Below, piece after piece: positions 43,483 through 53,402 of a stretch of DNA of 64,000 nt; the first letter of the stretch is position 1, and each line of letters begins with the position of its first letter. The stretch is from NCBI GenBank assembly GCA_964577175.1, contig CAZNYC010000002.1:1-64000 (forward strand), in the 5' to 3' direction. The stretch comes from BS750m-G62 sp964577175 (GTDB taxonomy: Bacteria > Planctomycetota > Phycisphaerae > FEN-1346). The notes below the pieces were generated by a model that was given only the letters and a program-made list of their open reading frames with translations, did not search any database and was not told the DNA's origin. A program made the translations under genes and the position numbers.

Positions 43483-44002
43483 GGCAGCGGTTGCGATCGA
43501 ACGCCGCCGGGGTGCCGCGATGCGCAACCGGGCCCGGGGTCGCCGGCCCGCCGGCGGGGCGCGTGCCGTTTCTCGGCGCTACCCCGTCCGCGGTGGGCAG
43601 TCCTGCCCACCGCGCTTATTCCCGGCCGGACAAGACCGGCCGGGGCACACGACGGGCATGGCGCACTGGCGGGCAAGCCGACAGTGGCAACCGGCGCATC
43701 NNNNNNNNNNNNNNNNNNNNNNNNNNNNNNNNNNNNNNNNNNNNNNNNNNNNNNNNNNNNNNNNNNNNNNNNNNNNNNNNNNNNNNNNNNNNNNNNNNNN
43801 CACACGACGGGCATGGCGCACTGGCGGGCAAGCCGACAGTGGCAACCGGCGCATCAGCCCGACGGGGCAAGACGTGCCGTCGTCGGCTCAACACCGCGCG
43901 GCAGGTCCGTCCATCCGGCAGACTTGTCTTCGCGGTTGACGCCCCCGCCTCGCCGCCGACAGAATGAAGGCTGAACCGCGCCCCGTGCCGGAGCCTCCGT
44001 CC
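43483..44002. other. repeat-rich spacer containing a scaffold gap
   Basis: Ns occupy 43701-43800. The 55 bases at 43646-43700 equal those at 43801-43855. Positions 43585-43650 hold a CGCGGTGGGCAG/CTGCCCACCGCG hairpin and a family C arm (CCGGCCGGACAAGACCGG). No gene is visible. Confidence 0.7.
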
Positions 44003-45718
44003 ATGGAAAATGCCCAGGTCGCCGGCGTCTTCGACGAGATCGCCGACCTCATCGAACTCAATGAGGGCAACGCGTTTCGCATCCGCTCGTACCGCGCCGC
44101 CGCCCGGACGGTGCGCGACCTCTCGGAGCGCCTCGAAGACCTCGTCGAGCAGGAAAAGGATCTCTCGGAGATCCCGAACATCGGCGACGGCACTGCCGAG
44201 AAGATCCACGAAATCCTTGAAACCGGTACGTGCGAGCGGTTGCGGGAAATGCGTGAGAAGGTCCCGCCCGCCCTCGTCCAACTCCTGCGCGTGCCGAACC
44301 TCGGGCCCCGCAAGGCGATGCAACTCCACCGGGACCTCGGCGTCGAATCGCTCGACGACCTCCGCCAGGCGTGCGAGAACGGGACGGTCCGCGACCTCGA
44401 CGGCTTCGGCGCCAAGACCGAGGAGAAACTCCTCAAGGGCCTGAAGACCCTCGAAGCCGCCTCCGGCCGGTTCCTCTACAAGGCCGCCGCCGACCACGTG
44501 GAGGCCCTCGGCCGGCACCTCGACGGAATCGACGCCGTCAAGCGGTGGGAGGTGGCCGGCAGTTTCCGCCGACGCAAGGAGACCGTCGGCGACCTCGACA
44601 TCCTCGTCCAGGCGACGGACCGCGGCGAGGCCACCGACGCCATTCTCGAATACGGCGAAATCGACGAGGTCGCCGGCCGCGGCGACGAGCGCGTCACCGT
44701 CCACCTCTCGAGCGGACTGCAGATCGATTTCCGATTCTTCGAAGCGTCGAACTTCGGCGCCGCCATGATGTACTTCACCGGCTCGAAGGCGCACAACATT
44801 CGTCTCCGCCAGCGGGCCGTCGACCGTGACTGGAAACTCAACGAGTACGGCTTGACGAAGGACGACCGCCAACTCGCCGGCAAGACCGAGAGGGGCATTT
44901 ACCGCCGTCTGAACCTGCCGTGGATCCCGCCGGAACTGCGCGAGGATCGCGGCGAACTCGAAGCCGCCGACTCGGGCGACCTGCCCGACCTCGTCGAGGA
45001 GAAACACGTCCGCGGCGACCTCCAGGCCCACACCGACACCACCGACGGCGCCCATACGATTAAGGAGATGGCCCGCGCCGCCGCCGACCGCGGGTATCGG
45101 TTCTTCGCCCTCACCGACCACTCCAAGCGCGTGACGATGGCCGGCGGCCTCGACGACGATGCCGCCCGCAAGCATGCCGATGCCATCCGCGAGGTCGATG
45201 GCGACCTGGACGACCTCTGGCTCATGGCCGGCATCGAGGTCGACGTCCTGAAGAGCGGCAAACTGGACCTGGAGCAGAAGACCCTCGAATCCCTCGACTG
45301 GGTCGTGGCCAGCATCCACTACGACCGCAACCTCGATCGCGACGCGATGACCGAGCGGTACCTCTCGGCCGTCGAGAGCGGGGTGGTCCATTGCCTGGGC
45401 CATCCGCTGGGCCGGGTCATCGGCGGGCGGGACCCGCTGCCCCTGGACCTCGACCGACTTTTCGAGGCCTGCGCCGAGCACGGCGTGTGCATCGAGATCA
45501 ACGCCCAACCCGACCGTCTCGACCTGCCCGATACGCACGTCAAACGGGCCCGCGACGCGGGCGTGCTGTTTACGCTCGGCACCGACGCCCACAAGATCGG
45601 CGACCTCGACTTCATGCCGTTCGGCGTCGGCGTGGCCCGGCGCGGGTGGCTCGAACGGAAACACGTTCTCAACACCCGTACCGTCAAACAGTTGCGGAAG
45701 TGGCTGGACAAGAAATGA
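44003..45718 (+). CDS. polX: DNA polymerase/3'-5' exonuclease PolX
   Basis: This 571-residue family X DNA polymerase is fused to a PHP domain, used in gap-filling base-excision repair. The N-terminal helix-hairpin-helix regions are IPNIGDGTAEKIHEILETG and VPNLGPRKAMQL. The nucleotidyltransferase domain has GSFRRRKETVGDLDILV (GS plus DxD) and a third Asp in LQIDFRFF. The C-terminal PHP nuclease has DLQAHTDTTDG, ALTDHSKR, GIEVDV, SIHYD, GHPLGR and LGTDAH. ATG 44003 with GGAG upstream gives the family-standard length; an in-frame ATG at 43964 is less likely. No neighbour suggests a pathway. Confidence 0.94.
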   Translation: MENAQVAGVFDEIADLIELNEGNAFRIRSYRAAARTVRDLSERLEDLVEQEKDLSEIPNIGDGTAEKIHEILETGTCERLREMREKVPPALVQLLRVPNLGPRKAMQLHRDLGVESLDDLRQACENGTVRDLDGFGAKTEEKLLKGLKTLEAASGRFLYKAAADHVEALGRHLDGIDAVKRWEVAGSFRRRKETVGDLDILVQATDRGEATDAILEYGEIDEVAGRGDERVTVHLSSGLQIDFRFFEASNFGAAMMYFTGSKAHNIRLRQRAVDRDWKLNEYGLTKDDRQLAGKTERGIYRRLNLPWIPPELREDRGELEAADSGDLPDLVEEKHVRGDLQAHTDTTDGAHTIKEMARAAADRGYRFFALTDHSKRVTMAGGLDDDAARKHADAIREVDGDLDDLWLMAGIEVDVLKSGKLDLEQKTLESLDWVVASIHYDRNLDRDAMTERYLSAVESGVVHCLGHPLGRVIGGRDPLPLDLDRLFEACAEHGVCIEINAQPDRLDLPDTHVKRARDAGVLFTLGTDAHKIGDLDFMPFGVGVARRGWLERKHVLNTRTVKQLRKWLDKK

Positions 45719-45938
45719 CGCCGGCGGCCGCCGGAATGGCCCAGGCCGACGGCGGCGCCTTCGCCGTAAAGGGTGGCACCGCCGGCGGGGCGGGCGCTCG
45801 GGGCGCACCGCCGGACAAGACCGGCCGTGGCACACGGCGCCTCTGCCGGGCGGGCCACCCAGCGGCACGCGGCCGACGATCACCGTCGGGGGCCCGCGCG
45901 TCCGTCGAGAATCGAAAATCCGCAATCGAAAACCGGCT
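45719..45938. repeat. family C arm and GAAAATC short repeat
   Basis: Positions 45770-45860 contain GGTGGCACC-type and CCGGACAAGACCGGCCGTGGCAC arms (family C). Positions 45906-45935 contain GAGAATCGAAAATCCGCAATC-type units that abut the stop codon of the Nramp transporter. The region is only 220 bp, with no gene. Confidence 0.55.
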
Positions 45939-47408
45939 TCAGCCCCCGGCCGCGAACAGTTCCGCGATGACCTGTGGCACCTGGAAGATGCAGAAGTAGG
46001 CGAACACGCCGAACGCCGCCACCAGGCCCACCGCGTGGTACCATCGGGGACGAAGCACGGCGTGGGCTTGCGGCGAGAGAAGCCGTTTCTGGGCCACAAA
46101 CAGCCCGTATCCCACCGCCAGGGCCTGGAGCGGCACGAGGAGCAGGCCGTCGAAGATCGCCCCCATCTTCACGAGGAAGACGGGGCGCGTCTCGCCCCAC
46201 ACCGCGTACGAGACCGCCAGGATCGTGAAGTTCGTCACCACAAAGAGGGCCAGGAACGTCAGGAACTGCCGCCGCGGTTGCCATCGCCCGAATGGCCGGC
46301 ACAGGTGGCGGAAGCAGTCGGCCAGCAGCCGGGGCCAGCCGGCCAGTTGGCCGAGTTGCGTGGAGATCATGGCGGCCGAGCCGGCCAGGATGAACAGCCA
46401 GCCGCCCGTCTCGCCCCACCGCTCCTGGAAGACGCCGGAGAGGACCTCCGGGAGTTTCGATTTCTCGGGCAGGGCCTCGACCGGCCTCAGGATGCCCGCC
46501 CCGGCCACCAGGAACGCCCCCGTCACGACCACGCCGATCACGAGGGCGACGGTGGCGTCGGTGGCGACGACGCGAAGCCAGGGGCGGACCTCCTCGGCGT
46601 CCTCGGCCGACAGCGACGCCAGGCGCTGCTCGTCGGCCGGCATCCCCCATTTGCGGTCGGCCGCCATCCCGTACTGGGCGCCCATCACCCAGTAGGTGTA
46701 CCACACCTGGGAGGCGAAGCCCCCCGCCGCCCAGCCCAGGAGCGGCAGGACCTCGCCCCACACGTTCACCACCCCTTTGGCCCGCACCCATGCGGGAATC
46801 GCCGGCACCTGGAAGCCGAACAGCCCCACGAGCAGGTCGCGGATGCCCGGCAGCGCGTGGACCGCCACGTACAGCACGCCGACCACGATGACCAGGACCA
46901 GGAGGCCCATGATCGTCTTCAGGAGCGAAAAACGCCGGATAGCCACCACGCCGCAGGCGAACAGCGTGACGATGCCGCCCCACATCATGATCGAGGTCAG
47001 GACGAACGGCTCCTCGCCGCCGAGCGGGATCCGGACGGCGGGTATCGGCACCAGGGCCGTCAGGAACGTGGCGGCCGCCACCGCCAGCGCCCCGATGGAC
47101 GTGATCCCCGCCAACACCTGGCCGACGAAGACGATCGGCACGAGCCAGTACCGGCCGGCCGGGACGCGGGCGAAGCAGTCGACCATCCCCTCGCCGGTGG
47201 CCACGGTGTACCGGGCGCCGCAGAGGCCGATCCAGTACTTCAGGGCGATGCCGACCAGGACGGCCCAGAGGACGGCGGTGCCGAGCGCCGCCCCCGTCCG
47301 CGTGGCGATGATGACCTCCCCGGAGCCGATGTACTCGCCGCACCAGACCAGCGACGGGCCGAGCACCATCAGGATGCCCCACAGACCGCGCGGCGCCTTC
47401 TTGGCCAT
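45939..47408 (-). CDS. Nramp-family divalent metal ion transporter
   Basis: This 489-residue inner-membrane protein has about 11 membrane helices and is predicted to import Mn2+ or Fe2+ with protons. The first helix has VLGPSLVWCGEYIGSGEVI, in the place of the Nramp metal-binding DPGN motif; the Asp is not present in canonical form, so it belongs to a divergent Nramp branch. The motif SIMMWGGIVTL and the mid-helix GWAAGGFASQVWYTYWVMGA are conserved-looking. ATG 47408 follows GAGGAGAACGCC. The substrate is uncertain; divergent members can carry other cations. Confidence 0.82.
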   Translation of the reverse strand: MAKKAPRGLWGILMVLGPSLVWCGEYIGSGEVIIATRTGAALGTAVLWAVLVGIALKYWIGLCGARYTVATGEGMVDCFARVPAGRYWLVPIVFVGQVLAGITSIGALAVAAATFLTALVPIPAVRIPLGGEEPFVLTSIMMWGGIVTLFACGVVAIRRFSLLKTIMGLLVLVIVVGVLYVAVHALPGIRDLLVGLFGFQVPAIPAWVRAKGVVNVWGEVLPLLGWAAGGFASQVWYTYWVMGAQYGMAADRKWGMPADEQRLASLSAEDAEEVRPWLRVVATDATVALVIGVVVTGAFLVAGAGILRPVEALPEKSKLPEVLSGVFQERWGETGGWLFILAGSAAMISTQLGQLAGWPRLLADCFRHLCRPFGRWQPRRQFLTFLALFVVTNFTILAVSYAVWGETRPVFLVKMGAIFDGLLLVPLQALAVGYGLFVAQKRLLSPQAHAVLRPRWYHAVGLVAAFGVFAYFCIFQVPQVIAELFAAGG

Positions 47409-47432
47409 GGCGTTCTCCTCCTGCGTCGGGCG

Positions 47433-47563
47433 TTTAACGCTACAACGCCACGTCGACCTTTTGCGAGGTGGGTCTCCGTACCCACCGCGTTCGAAACTTC
47501 TTGTCCAGGCCTGCGCGGCGGGTGCGGAGACCTGCCGCGACCAAGTCGGCGTTGTCGTGTTAA
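47433..47563. repeat. family A element with clear terminal inverted repeats
   Basis: TTAACGCTACAACGCC at the left and GGCGTTGTCGTGTTAA at the right form 14/16-type inverted ends. Inside are GAGGTGGGT-CTCCGT-ACCCACCGC and GCGGCGGGT-GCGGAG-ACCTGCCGC hairpins. Both ends contain TTAA. Confidence 0.85.
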
Positions 47564-47707
47564 GGCAGGATACTGCGGCGGCGGGCGGCGTCAAGAAAGT
47601 TGCGGGTGCTCCGCCGTATGAAGCCCGCGCAAAGACGCCCTTGCATTCCGCGGGGCACGGCCGTAACCTGATGCCTCGCCAACGCCGCGGGGGCAGAGAC
47701 GGACGCC

Positions 47708-48259
47708 ATGCCGGAGTACTCCTCCATGTCGGACGAGCGGCTCATGGCGCGTGTGGCCGCGCGCCTCGATCCCGCTGCGCTCGACGAGATTGTGGCCCGG
47801 TACATGCGGCCGGCGCTGGCGGTGGCGGCCCGGTTTCTGCCGGACGCTTCCCTCGCCGAGGACGCCGTCCAGGAGGCGCTGCTGCGGCTCGTGCGGAACC
47901 GGTCGGCGTACGACGCCGGCCGCCCGTTCGCCCCGTGGTTCTACGCCATCGTGCGGCACGCGGCGGTGGACCTGGCGCGGCGCCGGTCGCGGCACGAGGC
48001 GGCCGTGGCGGACCTGGCCGCCAAGACGCCGCGCGATCCGTTCGCCGAACCGCCCGTCCCGCCCGCCGACCCGGCTGACCTGCTCCGGCACGTGCCGGCC
48101 GGCGAGCGCGACGTGCTCGTCCTGCGAATCGTCGAGGGCCTCCCGCTGGCCGACGTGGCCGCCGCCCTCGACATCTCCGAAGAGGCCGCCAAGAAACGGG
48201 CCCAGCGGGGCCTCTCGAGGCTGCGGGAGCATGTCCTCCTGTCGGCGAAGGCGTCGTAG
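47708..48259 (+). CDS. ECF-type RNA polymerase sigma factor
   Basis: This 183-residue sigma-70-family factor has only regions 2 and 4. Region 2 is FLPDASLAEDAVQEALLRLV with FAPWFYAIVRHAAVDLARRR (-10 recognition); region 4 is ERDVLVLRIVEGLPLADVAAALDISEEAAKKRAQRGLSRL (core LADVAAALDISEEAAKKR, -35 recognition). ATG 47708; an ATG at 47726 is possible. The next gene encodes a membrane protein with a zinc-finger anti-sigma domain, very likely its regulator. The pair would respond to an envelope signal. Confidence 0.9.
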   Translation: MPEYSSMSDERLMARVAARLDPAALDEIVARYMRPALAVAARFLPDASLAEDAVQEALLRLVRNRSAYDAGRPFAPWFYAIVRHAAVDLARRRSRHEAAVADLAAKTPRDPFAEPPVPPADPADLLRHVPAGERDVLVLRIVEGLPLADVAAALDISEEAAKKRAQRGLSRLREHVLLSAKAS

Positions 48260-48454
48260 CGACGCGCTCACGTTTGACACGTTTCGCGCGGCGAATCTCC
48301 GCAGGCGCCGCGCGCCAACTCGCCTTTGGCCCAACAACGCGATTCCTCCGCTCGGCCTCGCTGCGCGATGCCCCGGTCGGAATGACAGTCCCGCCCCGCC
48401 GTTTTTTTGTCCCCGACCGTTCCCGCCCGGCGTACAGCCCCACGAGGTGCGATC

Positions 48455-49822
48455 ATGACCTGTCAGGATGTTCGCCGTCAACTCGGCCTGTGGGCTACCG
48501 GCGACGTGCCGCCCGCCGAGCGGCGCCGCGTCGAGACCCACCTGGCGTCGTGTCCCGCTTGCCGTGAGGCGGCCGAGGCGTACCGCGCGGCCGTCGAGCA
48601 GGTGCGTGGCTCGGCGTCGCCGACGACCGTTCGGGCGGGGGCGCCGGCGCGCCTGCGGTCGGCCGGAGCCACGGCCCTTCGGGCGGAACGGCGACGGATC
48701 CGCCGCCGCCGCGTCGTGCGCCTGGCGGCGGGGCTGGCCGCCACCGTCCTCCTCGGCGTGGCCGTCGGATACGTGGTAGATGCCCTGCGCGGCCCGGCGA
48801 CGAAGGCCGGGCCGGCGACGGAGCGATGGCGGCTGGCCGGCGTCGAGGCGGCGCGGACCTCGCCGGCCGAGAACGTCGTCGTGCGCGGCGACCGGTTGTA
48901 CGCGGTGCGCCGCGGTCCGGGGGGCGGGTCCGTCGTGGCGATCGACGCCGCCGCCGGCGAGGCCGTCTGGGAGGTGCCGCTGGCCCGCCCGTCGCACGTG
49001 GCGGCTGACGACGACCGCGTCTTCTGCGTGGCGGCGGGGGAGGGGGGACCGGTCCTCGTGGCCCTCAAGGCCTCCGACGGCCGGCGGGCCTGGCGATACG
49101 GGCCGCGCACAGGCGAGGTGGCGCTGCGTCTCTCGCCGCCCGTGCCGCTCGACGGCGGCCGCGTGGCCTGGACGGTCGGCCCGCGGGTCTGCGTGCTCGA
49201 GGCGGCCACCGGCCGGCCGGCGTGGACGCGGGCGCTGCCCGCGAGTCCGCTCTCGGCGGTCGCGGCGGCGGGCGGGGACCTGCTCGTCGCCGGGTGCGGG
49301 GCCCTGTACGGGCTGGACCCGTCCACCGGCCGCGAGCGATGGCGGACCGCCTACCGCGAGCCGCTCGCGCCGACGGTGGCGCCGCTGCTGGCGGTCGGCG
49401 GCACGCGGGCGTACGTGGCGGGGGCCGAGGGGGGTGTCGGCGGCCGCCTGGTCTGCGTGGACGGCACGTCGCAACGGCTGGTATGGACCCGCCGGGTGCC
49501 GCGCCCCCGGCATCTGCTCGCCACGGCCGAGGGTGTTTACCTGCGGTGCGAGGACGTCCAGGCCCTCGACGAGGCGTCCGGCCGGCCCGTCTGGACGTGC
49601 CGGGCCGACGGGTGCGGACCGATGACCGTCACGGACGGGCTCATCCGGTTCGTGGACTCCGGCCGCGACGGCCGCCTCGTCGCCCTCGATCGCCGCACGG
49701 GCCGGACGGCGTGGGAAATGGCCGGCCTCCGGTCGTGCGGGGCGTTCGTGGCGGCCGGCGACACGGGGTACGTCCGGACGTGGGACGGCGTGGTCCACGC
49801 CATTGCGCTCAGGACGCGGTAG
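48455..49822 (+). CDS. transmembrane anti-sigma factor with PQQ-type beta-propeller
   Basis: This 455-residue protein has an N-terminal zinc-finger anti-sigma domain: MTCQDVRRQL with HLASCPACREAAEAY (HxxxCxxC) at about residues 28-36. One membrane helix follows (about residues 89-108). The exported part holds PQQ-like blades (RLYAVRRGPGGGSVVAID, VWEVPLARPSHVAADDDRV, GRPAWTRALP, GRERWRTAYR, GRTAWEMAGL). It would sequester the upstream ECF sigma factor and sense something outside the cytoplasm through the propeller. ATG 48455 follows GAGGTG. The combination is typical of planctomycetes. Confidence 0.88.
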   Translation: MTCQDVRRQLGLWATGDVPPAERRRVETHLASCPACREAAEAYRAAVEQVRGSASPTTVRAGAPARLRSAGATALRAERRRIRRRRVVRLAAGLAATVLLGVAVGYVVDALRGPATKAGPATERWRLAGVEAARTSPAENVVVRGDRLYAVRRGPGGGSVVAIDAAAGEAVWEVPLARPSHVAADDDRVFCVAAGEGGPVLVALKASDGRRAWRYGPRTGEVALRLSPPVPLDGGRVAWTVGPRVCVLEAATGRPAWTRALPASPLSAVAAAGGDLLVAGCGALYGLDPSTGRERWRTAYREPLAPTVAPLLAVGGTRAYVAGAEGGVGGRLVCVDGTSQRLVWTRRVPRPRHLLATAEGVYLRCEDVQALDEASGRPVWTCRADGCGPMTVTDGLIRFVDSGRDGRLVALDRRTGRTAWEMAGLRSCGAFVAAGDTGYVRTWDGVVHAIALRTR

Positions 49823-49852
49823 GGGTCTACGGCACGCCAGGTCGTCGAACGA

Positions 49853-49961
49853 TGTCATTCTGAGCGAGTCCCGGCACACCGGGACGAGCGAAGAATCTCG
49901 CCGTGCGAATGGCATCAAGGCGAGAGTCTTCGTCGGCCTTACGGCCTCCTCAGAATGACAG
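49853..49961. repeat. family B MITE-like palindrome
   Basis: TGTCATTCTGAGCGAG at the left and CCTCAGAATGACA at the right, with internal GAAGAATCTCGCCGTG and AAGGCGAGAGTCTTCG. It lies directly upstream of the TonB-dependent receptor gene, so the receptor promoter must be within or beside it. Confidence 0.85.
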
Positions 49962-50020
49962 CCTTTGCACTGGCCGCGCAGGAAAGAAAGAGGTCCAGTG
50001 GGGTTCTTGAACCACAGGAG

Positions 50021-52168
50021 ATGACCGTGACCAGGCAGCAACGCACGTGGGCGAGCATCGTGACGGTGGCGATGGTGGTCGTGGCGGGGCTCGGCGGGGC
50101 GGCGTCGGCGGACGGGCCGGCGGCGTGGGGGGACGTGGCCCGGACCGCCGAACGCGTGCTGGCCGTCAAGGAGGCGGCGGCCCCCGCCCCGGACGACGAC
50201 GCGGCCGGCGCCCAGCCGGGCGGCGGAGGCGGTGCGGCGTCCGCACCCGCCGAGGACGACGCCGGCGAACTCGTCATCACCGGCAAACCGGCGCCGGTGG
50301 AGCAGGGCGAGCGGTCGCACCTGACGGCCATGCCGCCGCGCGATCTCATGCTCCGGCCCTTGAGCGAGTCGCCGGGCCTCGACACGGCCACCAGCATCGT
50401 CGGCGAGGAGCAGATCGAATGGCAGGAATCCTACTCCGTCGTCGACGCCATGCGGTTCGTGCCCGGCGCCTGGACCGAGACGCGCGGCCGCAAGGTCAAG
50501 CAGTTCTTCTCGGTGCGCGGCCAGACGTACCCGTACCCGGAATTCATGGTGGACGGGGCGTATTTCCGGGAGTTCCACGAGACGGACTACTTCCTGCCCG
50601 CCCGGATGTTCGAGCGGATCGAGGTCCTGCGCTCCTCGGCCGTCCTCCTGCACGGGCCGGGCGGCATGAACGGCATGATCAACCTCGTGCCCAAACGGTA
50701 CACCGAGCCCGAGGGCACCATCACCCAGCACTACGGCAGCCAGAACCTCACGCGCACCGAGGTGACCTACGGCGAGGGCGACGAAGATACCTCCTTCGGC
50801 ATCGGGGCCGGCTTCCGCCACACCGACGGCGACAAGGAAATGAACGCCGAGGAGAACATCACCAACGTCTATACGAACCTCCAGCACGACGTCTCCGATG
50901 TGCTGACCCTGTCGATGACCCACGCGGCGTTCTTCGGCAAACGCGAACTCGAATTGGCCGAGGGCGACGTCGATCCCCGTCTCCTCACCCGCGAAGACTC
51001 GTTCGACCCGATGCGGACCTACATCTTCGCCGGCAAGGCTCATTACCATCCCAATGACCGCATGTGGACCGAGGTGACGGCTAACTACGGCATCCGCCGG
51101 TTCTTCGGTCACCGCACCGGCCAGCCCGGCTGGCTGGAGGAGGATTACGAGTACGGCGCCCGCGTCGTCCAGGGGCTCCGCCTGTGCGACGCCAACACCC
51201 TCCGCCTCGGCACCACGTTCAACCGTTGGCGGACGCCCACCGGCAAGCGGTTCTACGTGGGCAACCCGGGCGACATCTCCACCTGGACGGCGTTCATTGT
51301 GGACGAGCACCAGTTCGACCGCCTGACCGTCAACACCGGCTATCGCATGACGTGGGAATACATCAAGCGGTTCGGCGGGTTCGGTGTGGAAGGCAGCGCG
51401 GCCGGGGGGCTGCGGAACGTCTCCATCGAAGACGAGCACGCCGACCCCCTCGGCACGTACACCCTGGGCGGCGTGTACGCCCTCTCGGATGAGTGGTCGC
51501 TCCACGGCAACTTCGCGTGGGGCGAGATTGATTCCCGGCCCGGCATGTTCACCCTGGCCGGCGAGCGGCCGGACACCGAGACCCGATTCAAGTACGATGT
51601 GGGCCTGAAGCGGGCCTGGGACGGTTTCGGCGAAATCATGGGCACCTTCTTCTACGTGGACCAGCAGAACGCCGCCCTCGGCGCCAACCAGACCGTCGTC
51701 GTCAACGGCGAACGCGTCCAGGTGTTCACCAGCGGCGACCGCGAGTCGTACGGCTTTGAACTCGACGCCCGGAGCAAGCGGTTCGATACCGGCACGCAGT
51801 TCTTCGCCAACGCCACCCTCATGACCGCCCGCGAGGAACGCGGCGGCGACTGGGAGAACGACCAGGAGGTGCCGAACCTCGTCGTGGGCGGCGGCGTGTC
51901 CCAGATGTTCGGCGACGCGTGGGAGTTCTCCGTCTTCGTCAAACGCATCGGCGATTACGAGAACGAGCGGTACACGCCCGATGCCGTGCCCAACCCGCTC
52001 GGCGACTTCACCGACGTCACCACCAAGATCACGTACTACTTCGGCGACCGTAAGCAGCACCGGGCGTTCTTCATGGTCAACAACGTGGGCGGACAGAAGT
52101 ACGAGACCGTCAACGGCTGGCCGAACGAGGGCGTCCAGTACACCGGCGGCGTGACGCTGGCGTGGTAG
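50021..52168 (+). CDS. TonB-dependent outer-membrane receptor
   Basis: This 715-residue outer-membrane beta-barrel receptor takes up a chelated metal or similar ligand using energy from TonB. It has a signal peptide (ASA at about residue 27-29), a Pro/Gly/Asp-rich linker, a TonB box-like ELVITGK, a plug domain (VVDAMRFVPGAWTETRG, FFSVRGQTYPYPEFMVDGA, RIEVLRSSAVLLHGPGG) and a barrel ending in an aromatic residue (GGVTLAW). ATG 50021 abuts GGAG; a GTG two codons later has better spacing. The next genes encode its whole TonB machinery. The ligand is not determinable; no cobalamin riboswitch or Fur-type box was recognised upstream. Confidence 0.93.
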   Translation: MTVTRQQRTWASIVTVAMVVVAGLGGAASADGPAAWGDVARTAERVLAVKEAAAPAPDDDAAGAQPGGGGGAASAPAEDDAGELVITGKPAPVEQGERSHLTAMPPRDLMLRPLSESPGLDTATSIVGEEQIEWQESYSVVDAMRFVPGAWTETRGRKVKQFFSVRGQTYPYPEFMVDGAYFREFHETDYFLPARMFERIEVLRSSAVLLHGPGGMNGMINLVPKRYTEPEGTITQHYGSQNLTRTEVTYGEGDEDTSFGIGAGFRHTDGDKEMNAEENITNVYTNLQHDVSDVLTLSMTHAAFFGKRELELAEGDVDPRLLTREDSFDPMRTYIFAGKAHYHPNDRMWTEVTANYGIRRFFGHRTGQPGWLEEDYEYGARVVQGLRLCDANTLRLGTTFNRWRTPTGKRFYVGNPGDISTWTAFIVDEHQFDRLTVNTGYRMTWEYIKRFGGFGVEGSAAGGLRNVSIEDEHADPLGTYTLGGVYALSDEWSLHGNFAWGEIDSRPGMFTLAGERPDTETRFKYDVGLKRAWDGFGEIMGTFFYVDQQNAALGANQTVVVNGERVQVFTSGDRESYGFELDARSKRFDTGTQFFANATLMTAREERGGDWENDQEVPNLVVGGGVSQMFGDAWEFSVFVKRIGDYENERYTPDAVPNPLGDFTDVTTKITYYFGDRKQHRAFFMVNNVGGQKYETVNGWPNEGVQYTGGVTLAW

Positions 52169-52631
52169 CGTGCGGGAGCGTACGTGCCCCGGCCGGCGTT
52201 GCCCGGCCGTGCGCTGCAGCGGGCTGTCGTCGTTCGAGCCGGCCGCGGAAGCGGCCGGACATCTCCATCCGCCGTGGCATGTGCCCTGGCGGATGAGGAT
52301 AACCCGCTGCTCCCGCAGCGGGCTGTCGTCGTTCGAGCCGGCCGCGGAAGCGGCCGGACATCTCCATCCNNNNNNNNNNNNNNNNNNNNNNNNNNNNNNN
52401 NNNNNNNNNNNNNNNNNNNNNNNNNNNNNNNNNNNNNNNNNNNNNNNNNNNNNNNNNNNNNNNNNNNNNACTCAAAAAGAGGAGCGCGGCGGGTCTCCGT
52501 ACCCGCCGCGCCATCGCGCCGGGTGCTACCCTGGCACGGGTACGGCTCGTGCCGTGGCCGGCTGGCGGCTGGTCCGCCAGTGCGTCTCGGCGCGGTGGGT
52601 GCACAGACCCGCCGCGCCCGAGCGGGCAAGC
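52169..52631. other. repeat-rich spacer with scaffold gap and 55-bp direct repeat
   Basis: Ns occupy 52370-52469. Two identical 55-bp copies lie at 52216-52270 and 52315-52369, the second ending exactly at the gap. Both belong to family D (CGAGCCGGCCGCGGAAGCGG). Right of the gap are family A arms (GCGGCGGGTCTCCGTACCCG at about 52487). No gene is visible; the true spacing to the next gene is unknown. Confidence 0.75.
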
Positions 52632-53402
52632 ATGCCATCCGCCGCGCGCTTCCTGCCGCTTGCCGTCTGCCTCCTGACCCTGCCGTTCATCGTGGGGGCT
52701 GCCCCCGCTGCCGACGATGCCGGTACGGTGCCCCGGCAGGTCCAGGCCGAACTCGCCGCCGCCCACGAGGCGCGCTCCCAACTGGCCGAGGAGGAACGGG
52801 CCTGGGCTGCGGAGAAGGAGCGGCTGAACCTGCTCCTCTCGACCGTCCGCCGCCGGGCCGAACAACTCCAGGCCGAGGCGAACGACGCCGCCGCCGCCCG
52901 CAACCAACGCCGCAAGGAGGTTGATGCGCTGTCGGCGAAGCGCCGGCGACTCGACGCCGTCGAGGCCCTCCTCGACACCCTGGCCGAGCGGCTCGAGAAG
53001 GACTTGGCCGCTCTCGCCGCCGGTACCCTGCCGGGCCTCGTCCCGCCGGACGCGGCCGCCGGCATCACCGACCCGGCCCGGCGGTTCGACGCGGCCCTGG
53101 CGCGGCTCCAGGAGACGGAGTCGCGGCTCGCGACGGCTACGGTCGAGATCGTCACGGGCGTGCTCGAGGGGCGGGAGGTGACCGTCAAACTCCTCCGGGC
53201 CGGCGCCGCCGCCGCGTGGTGGACCTCGCTGGACGGCGCTCGGGCCGGCACCGCCCGCCTGGACGGCGAGCGGCTGGTGCTGACGCCCGTCACCGCGCCC
53301 GAGACCGCCGACGCGGTCCGCAAGGCCGTCGCCGTCGCCGAGGGCCGCGCCGCGCCCGGCTGGGTCGTCCTGCCGGCCGGGCATGTGGAGGTGAAGGAGT
53401 AG
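52632..53402 (+). CDS. DUF3450-type periplasmic coiled-coil protein of a TonB system
   Basis: This 256-residue exported protein has a signal peptide (about residues 1-27) and a long coiled coil (about 30-120: AAHEARSQLAEEERAWAAEK, core shown), then a small beta domain (REVTVKLLRAGAAAAWWTSLDG). This matches the DUF3450 proteins encoded with TtpC-ExbB-ExbD-TonB in Vibrio-type TonB2 systems. It lies upstream of ttpC on the same strand. The molecular role is unknown, presumably an accessory to the energising complex. The start is uncertain because of the weak ribosome site and the nearby gap. Confidence 0.8.
   Translation: MPSAARFLPLAVCLLTLPFIVGAAPAADDAGTVPRQVQAELAAAHEARSQLAEEERAWAAEKERLNLLLSTVRRRAEQLQAEANDAAAARNQRRKEVDALSAKRRRLDAVEALLDTLAERLEKDLAALAAGTLPGLVPPDAAAGITDPARRFDAALARLQETESRLATATVEIVTGVLEGREVTVKLLRAGAAAAWWTSLDGARAGTARLDGERLVLTPVTAPETADAVRKAVAVAEGRAAPGWVVLPAGHVEVKE

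Noticed and set aside
43646..43855. The GGCGGGCAAGCCGACAGTGGCA sequence beside the second gap as an attachment site
   Set aside because: It matches a common dispersed palindromic repeat type and the two copies are the assembly overlap; no integrase is nearby.
47591..52060. A 1489-residue open frame on the minus strand opposite the sigma factor, anti-sigma factor and TonB receptor genes
   Set aside because: It is the antisense shadow of well-supported plus-strand genes. GC-rich codon use removes stop codons from the opposite frame, and the translation has no domains.
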